A stretch of 64,000 nt of DNA from Pleionea litopenaei. GTDB taxonomy: Bacteria; Pseudomonadota; Gammaproteobacteria; Enterobacterales; Kangiellaceae. This document shows positions 59,585-64,000 of the stretch, piece after piece. The position numbers and the translations under genes were made by a program. A model generated the notes under the pieces. The model worked only from the letters and a program-made list of their open reading frames with translations, did not search any database and was not told the origin of the DNA. Numbering within the stretch: the first letter of the stretch is position 1; the number at the start of each line of letters is the position of its first letter. The DNA lies in assembly GCF_031198435.1 (NCBI RefSeq), contig NZ_CP133548.1:2700001-2764000 (forward strand), given 5' to 3'.

Positions 59585-61513
59585 TTACGGGTTCCATTCC
59601 GCGTCAATTCCCACACCTGAATAGGTAGAGTAGCCTCGAACACTGATGTACCAAGTGCCAGACGCTGGGTTATTGAACGAGCAAGACTCGGTGTTACCCC
59701 AACGGTATGGACGGCAATCATAGCTCGACGTGGTTGGTTGCGATCCGCGACGTACGTACATGTCAGCATCGCCTGAACCACCAGCCATATCAATGGTGAA
59801 GCTCGACATTCCTTGTGGAATTTGCACCGTAAAGTGCTGCCAGCTTCCAGAAGCGCCTTGGAGGTTCGACTTATTGAAAGTTCCACCATTACCACCGCTG
59901 CTTTCATTGAAAGAGCCAACTAATGAAGTACCAGAGAACGCACTGTAACCACGTAACATGACGTAGTAAGTACCCGCTTGTACATTAGAGATGTTACAAG
60001 TTTCATTGTTGCCATTTAAGTATGGACGACACTCGTAAGTTGACGTTGTTGGCTTAGAGCCGAAACGAACGTACATGTCAGCATCTCCAGAACCACCCGC
60101 CATTTGGAAAGTTAGGTCTGTTGCGCCTGCTGGAACGTCAAGGGTGAAGAACGCTTCGCTGCCTTGAGAGCCAGACAAGTTGCTAACGGTTTGACCGTTG
60201 GTCAACTCAGTGTCACCGCCAGGAGGTGGAGGAGGTGGGTTACCGCCGCCATCACAGCCATTGGCTAGATAGTCGTAAGCCGCTTTCGCTTTAACAATAC
60301 CCCAACCGTACTGGGTATCACGACCTGCAGAACCACGATCTTCGGCTGTTGCGTTTAACGCAGCTCGAATTTGCGACGCAGAACACGATGGGTAGTGACT
60401 CCAAACCAATGCAGCAACACCTGATACATGTGGTGTAGCCATTGAAGTACCGTCATAAGACGCATATCCATCATTCAATACCGTTGATAGAACCGATACA
60501 CCCGGTGCAGCGATTTCTACTTGTGAGTTGTATTGAGAGAATGAAGCGCGAGTACCGCTTGAGTTAACCGCAGCAACTGACATAACTTCATCGTAAGATG
60601 CTGGGTACGACAAACTGCTGTTTCCGCTGTTACCAGCAGCAGCAATTGAAAGTACGCCATTGTTTAACGCGCTCGCGAATGCATTACGCTCTGCAGTTGA
60701 TGATGCACCACCACCTAAGCTCATGCTGATAACATCAGAGCCCGCGCTAACACATTGGTTAACCGCAGCAACTAGGTCTGAACCGTAACCCCAACTACCC
60801 GCATTGTTAAATACTTTAACAATGTGCAGGCCAAGGTTACCGCTTGGGTTAACACCCACAACACCAACGTTGTTGCCACCAAGAGCAGCAATGGTTCCCG
60901 CTACGTGAGTACCGTGCGGATGACCTGGTTGATACCAATTGCCAGTATCGTTACCGTTGCCATCGTTATCGTCACCAGTAACGCCACTAGAAATTAAGTC
61001 TTCATGACCTAACTCATAGCCAGTATCTACGATACACACTTTCATGTTACCGGTTAAGCTGTCGCTCACTTGGTCGGCTTGAACCATTTGAATGCCGTAA
61101 GGCGTTGATTCTGCCATTGGGCTAGGCGATGCTTGAATGTAGCGAATGGGATCCACTTCTACGTATTCAACATTTGGGTTGCTTTGTATAGCGGCCAAAG
61201 ATTTAGGCGTTAACATCGCGGCTATGGCTGCGCTGTTAGGTAACTTACGCATGATACGTGCGTTAGTTTTAGCCATTAATTGATCCGCAGAAGAACCAAG
61301 TTTGGCTTGTCCATTCGCAGACATCACTGTGTAAGGTGAGTTGTCTTTGAATTTAATGATGTAACGTTGTTCAGCTGAAGAAGCGCTCGCTGCTTTCGCT
61401 GCTTCCGCTGTATTTTTGCTCAGATTAAAGTCATATGGCGACTGAGCCAACACTGCTGTAATCGATCCAGCAATCAAAGTCGTCATAAACAGTTTGGCTG
61501 GTTTGTTTTTCAT
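59585..61513 (-). CDS. Secreted subtilisin-like serine protease (S8) with two PPC domains
   Basis: 642 residues. A Sec signal and I9-type propeptide (about 25-135, RYIIKFKDNSPYTVM) precede an S8 domain with triad Asp163 (VDTGYE), His200 (HGTHVAGT) and Ser357 (GTSMATPHV). A GGGNPPPPPPGG linker and two pre-peptidase C-terminal (PPC) domains of about 95 residues each follow; both contain GGSGDADMYVR and a CRPY...C disulfide-type pair. The ATG at 61513 is used, with AGGGG eight bases before it. It is probably exported to the medium for protein degradation. The next protease gene upstream is a paralogue. Confidence 0.95.
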   Translation of the reverse strand: MKNKPAKLFMTTLIAGSITAVLAQSPYDFNLSKNTAEAAKAASASSAEQRYIIKFKDNSPYTVMSANGQAKLGSSADQLMAKTNARIMRKLPNSAAIAAMLTPKSLAAIQSNPNVEYVEVDPIRYIQASPSPMAESTPYGIQMVQADQVSDSLTGNMKVCIVDTGYELGHEDLISSGVTGDDNDGNGNDTGNWYQPGHPHGTHVAGTIAALGGNNVGVVGVNPSGNLGLHIVKVFNNAGSWGYGSDLVAAVNQCVSAGSDVISMSLGGGASSTAERNAFASALNNGVLSIAAAGNSGNSSLSYPASYDEVMSVAAVNSSGTRASFSQYNSQVEIAAPGVSVLSTVLNDGYASYDGTSMATPHVSGVAALVWSHYPSCSASQIRAALNATAEDRGSAGRDTQYGWGIVKAKAAYDYLANGCDGGGNPPPPPPGGDTELTNGQTVSNLSGSQGSEAFFTLDVPAGATDLTFQMAGGSGDADMYVRFGSKPTTSTYECRPYLNGNNETCNISNVQAGTYYVMLRGYSAFSGTSLVGSFNESSGGNGGTFNKSNLQGASGSWQHFTVQIPQGMSSFTIDMAGGSGDADMYVRRGSQPTTSSYDCRPYRWGNTESCSFNNPASGTWYISVRGYSTYSGVGIDAEWNP

Positions 61514-61709
61514 GTATTGCCCCTGTTTATCATTTAGTTTTTTGGTAGTCCTATCTGGCCATTTAACGACCAACCACAAAATTGCCACAGTGGGGTTACA
61601 GCGAAAATGTAAATATTACACAGAAATCTCACTTAATAATGACATATGACTCATTTTAAATTTTTATATCTCATCAATTTTTTAATTTTGACGAGTCAGT
61701 CATTTGGAC

Positions 61710-61743
61710 AAAAAAAAAGCGACCCGAAAAGGTCGCTTTTTTC
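61710..61743 (-). terminator. Intrinsic terminator of the second subtilase gene
   Basis: AGCGACC / GGTCGCT stem with a six-base loop and about eight T residues on the minus strand, 30 bases past the stop at 61768. A T run on the other side would let it work both ways. The 61514-61709 stretch beyond it is the AT-rich leader and promoter zone of the first subtilase; no confident promoter was picked. Confidence 0.9.
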
Positions 61744-61767
61744 TTTCAGAGATTTCTGAATGTTCGA

Positions 61768-64000
61768 CTATGGATTCCACTCAACGTCAAGACTTACGCC
61801 TGAGTAAGCTGAGTATCCATAAATACTCAGATGCCAAGTACCTGCACTAGGGTTAGTAAAAGTACAGACTTCAGAGTTACCATTTTTATAAGGACGACAG
61901 TCATAGCTAGACGTGGTTGGCTGTGAACCAAAGTTCACGTACAAGTCTGCGTCACCCGAACCGCCACTCATAACAACTGACAAGCTCGACATACCCGCTG
62001 GTATTTCTACCGTGTAATGGTCCCAAGCACGACGTGAGCCTGACAAGTTATCTAAACTTGCAGATCCACCGACAGCACCACCACCAGAACTTGGCTCATC
62101 AAAATTTGCGACTAAGCTAACGCCTGAGAATGCCGAGTAGCCACGTAACATGACATAGTAAGTGCCCGCTTGAACATTAGAAATATCACAGGTTTCAGTG
62201 TTGCCATTGCGATATGGACGACAGTCATAGCTGCTCGTCGTTGGTTTAGAACCAAACTTAACGTACAAGTCTGCATCACCACTGCCACCGTTCATTGCAA
62301 AGCTCAAGTTAGTTGCACCAGCAGGAACCACTAATGTGTAGTGAATTTCTTCGCCCGTCGCACCTGACAAACTTGTTTCGCTTTGGCCATTAACCAGTTC
62401 ACCGTCACCTGGCGTTGGAGGAGGTGTAGTACCGCCACCATTACCATCACAACCATTCGCCGACAAATAGTCCACGGCATCTTGCGCATTAACCATACCA
62501 AAACCGTACTTGGTATCTCGTCCTGCACTGCCTAAATCTTCTGCGGTCACGTTTAGAACGTTACGAATTTGAGCAGCAGTACATTGCGGGAATTGACTCC
62601 AAACCAACGCTGCAACGCCCGTTACATGAGGTGTTGCCATTGACGTGCCGTTGTAATAGGCATAATCGGTTCCGGTACGACTTTCTACCGTCGTTGATTG
62701 GCCAACCGACGCTAATAATGCTTGGCCAACAGCTCGGTTAACTGACAGAGTTGGGAAGTTAAATGCCGTGTTTGCATCGACTAAGAATGGATTTTGTAAT
62801 CCAGGACGGTCACTGTTTGAGTAAACGATGGCAGCCTTTGCACCAGCGTCACGACAGGCTTGAACTGGATTAGATTCTGGGTAATTTGATCCTGATTGAT
62901 TTTCAAAACGCTCAACCAAACAGATTTTGTTGCTCATGCTGTTACAGGTGTAACTACCGCTACCTGAAACCGAACAGGCGCCCAATGTTCCGGTTGCCGT
63001 TCCGTTAAAATACTGTAGCTGATAACTGCCGCTTACCGGCACAAAGCGCATAAGTGGTAAAGCACGGTCGTCACCAAAAGTCGTTCCACCAACGGTAATA
63101 TAACCTTGTGCACCATCGCCCACACCAACCGTTGAAAGAATCGCTTCACCTGGAGCCGAAAGCTCTACTTGACTGGTGTATTGAGAAAACTCCGCCCACT
63201 GTTTATTTTCATCAAGTGCGCCAACCGCGACAACAGAGTCATACGATGCTGGGTAGGACATAGTGGTATTGCCGTCGTTTCCTGATGCAGCGATTAATAA
63301 AACGCCATTATTGTAAATACTTTGCAAAGCGTTACGCTCAGTGGTGCTTGAACCAGCGCCACCCAAGCTCATGTTAACCACTTTTGCACCGTTGTTCGCG
63401 CAAGTGTTAATTGCTGACGCTAAGTCTGACGAGTATCCCCATCCACTTTCATTGAACACTTTCACAACATGAATGTTGACGTTTTGATTTGGTAAAACAC
63501 CAACAACACCTTCGCTGTTATTTACTGCAGCTATGGTTCCTGCTACGTGAGTACCATGAGATCCACCAGGCGTATACCAGTTGCCAGTACCTGAGTTGTT
63601 GGTACCGGCATGATTATTTCCTGCTAAGTCTGGGTTAGAGATGTCGTAGCCTGAGTCGATAATACAAACTTTCATATTCGACGCATTACCGTCACTTACA
63701 GAGTTTGATTGAGTTGTGGTGATCCCCCAAGGTGTATTTTGCGCCATTAGGCGACGTGGGTAATCGGGCTCTACATATTCTACTGCCGGATTATTCATTA
63801 ATGCTTGCTGAGTCTTTGGATTCATCACCACCGACATGGCCTTAGCAAATCCTAATTCTTTTCGAACCTCAACGTTCATCGATTTTAAAAAGCTGCGAGC
63901 AGCCTTGGCATTTAACTCGTATTGCCCTTGACCATTTTTCGCAGTCACGGTTGAGCCGTCTTTAAACTTTACAATGAAGCGTTGCTCAAGTTGCGCTGGT
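61768..64000 (-). CDS. Secreted subtilisin-like protease (S8) with PA insert and two PPC domains, 5' end outside window
   Basis: The frame is open to the right window edge, so the signal peptide and first residues are missing; about 744 residues are visible. The end of the I9 propeptide (QRFIVKFKDGST) is followed by S8 motifs IDSGYD, HGTHVAGT and GTSMATPHV. A PA-like insertion of about 150 residues separates the histidine-side core from the serine motif (GACSVSGSGSYTCNSMSNKICLVER...ACRDAGAKAAIVYSN). A TPPPTPGDG linker and two PPC domains follow. It is a paralogue of the next gene downstream, with the same GGSGDADLYV and CRPY motifs and the same EWNP ending. Confidence 0.93.
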   Translation of the reverse strand, partial: PAQLEQRFIVKFKDGSTVTAKNGQGQYELNAKAARSFLKSMNVEVRKELGFAKAMSVVMNPKTQQALMNNPAVEYVEPDYPRRLMAQNTPWGITTTQSNSVSDGNASNMKVCIIDSGYDISNPDLAGNNHAGTNNSGTGNWYTPGGSHGTHVAGTIAAVNNSEGVVGVLPNQNVNIHVVKVFNESGWGYSSDLASAINTCANNGAKVVNMSLGGAGSSTTERNALQSIYNNGVLLIAASGNDGNTTMSYPASYDSVVAVGALDENKQWAEFSQYTSQVELSAPGEAILSTVGVGDGAQGYITVGGTTFGDDRALPLMRFVPVSGSYQLQYFNGTATGTLGACSVSGSGSYTCNSMSNKICLVERFENQSGSNYPESNPVQACRDAGAKAAIVYSNSDRPGLQNPFLVDANTAFNFPTLSVNRAVGQALLASVGQSTTVESRTGTDYAYYNGTSMATPHVTGVAALVWSQFPQCTAAQIRNVLNVTAEDLGSAGRDTKYGFGMVNAQDAVDYLSANGCDGNGGGTTPPPTPGDGELVNGQSETSLSGATGEEIHYTLVVPAGATNLSFAMNGGSGDADLYVKFGSKPTTSSYDCRPYRNGNTETCDISNVQAGTYYVMLRGYSAFSGVSLVANFDEPSSGGGAVGGSASLDNLSGSRRAWDHYTVEIPAGMSSLSVVMSGGSGDADLYVNFGSQPTTSSYDCRPYKNGNSEVCTFTNPSAGTWHLSIYGYSAYSGVSLDVEWNP

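Noticed and set aside
59740-62330. Repeated segments in the two protease genes that could be read as a DNA repeat array
   Set aside because: They are the four homologous PPC domains of two paralogues, diverged coding sequence with no repeat-spacer structure, so not a CRISPR or mobile repeat.

Overview
The window is a gene-dense piece of a gammaproteobacterial chromosome of moderate GC content. The evidence is a series of conserved gene neighbourhoods: trxA-rho divergent from rhlB with a ppx/gppA homologue behind it, ubiD-fre, rsmD divergent from ftsY-ftsE-ftsX-rpoH, LysM-dprA-smg-tsaC-hemF-hemB divergent from def-fmt-rsmB-trkA, and atpIBEFHAGDC followed by glmU-glmS. Two large secreted S8 proteases with PPC tails suggest a marine, protein-degrading bacterium, perhaps of the Kangiella/Pleionea/Aliikangiella type. 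That placement is an inference. No rRNA, tRNA, CRISPR array, insertion sequence or prophage was found.

Layout. 1-2.7 kb holds small conserved proteins (YaiI/DUF188, DUF3820, DUF1801, DUF1287) and two unrecognised small membrane proteins. 2.8-10.2 kb holds penicillin-binding protein 1C with a bacterial alpha-2-macroglobulin lipoprotein, a periplasmic defence/repair pair. 10.8-14.6 kb is a self-contained operon of an MMPL-family RND exporter, a LolA-like periplasmic protein and a TetR regulator. A near-consensus promoter with a perfect TetR-type palindrome between its -35 and -10 boxes precedes it. 15.1-22.3 kb carries rsmJ, an ABC exporter, rsmD and ftsY-ftsE-ftsX-rpoH. 22.4-30.5 kb has an orphan solute-binding lipoprotein, then trxA-rho-ubiD-fre (minus) divergent from rhlB-ppx (plus). 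30.5-39.6 kb is a minus-strand run: S41 peptidase, ppk1, hemB, hemF, tsaC, smg, dprA and a TsaP-like LysM protein. 39.8-45.5 kb is the plus-strand def-fmt-rsmB-trkA-trkH series. 45.5-52.2 kb has a tandem pair of LpxL-type acyltransferases, a YggN-like protein, a DsbA-family protein with a CPGC active site, glmS and glmU. 52.3-59.3 kb is the complete F1Fo ATP synthase operon. 59.6-64 kb has two tandem paralogous subtilases, the second running off the window.

The most interesting signal lies in the rpoH leader (21.27-21.39 kb). A sigma-32-like promoter is followed by two tandem near-perfect CIRCE elements, the binding site of the heat-shock repressor HrcA, with centres 30 bp apart. This predicts that the heat-shock sigma factor gene is under HrcA control, linking the two major bacterial heat-shock circuits. 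Other signals outside genes are paired inverted repeats in front of the acyltransferase pair, a structured 336-base spacer before rho, a duplicated 44-base block between trxA and rhlB, and a possible phosphatase relic upstream of the atp promoter.
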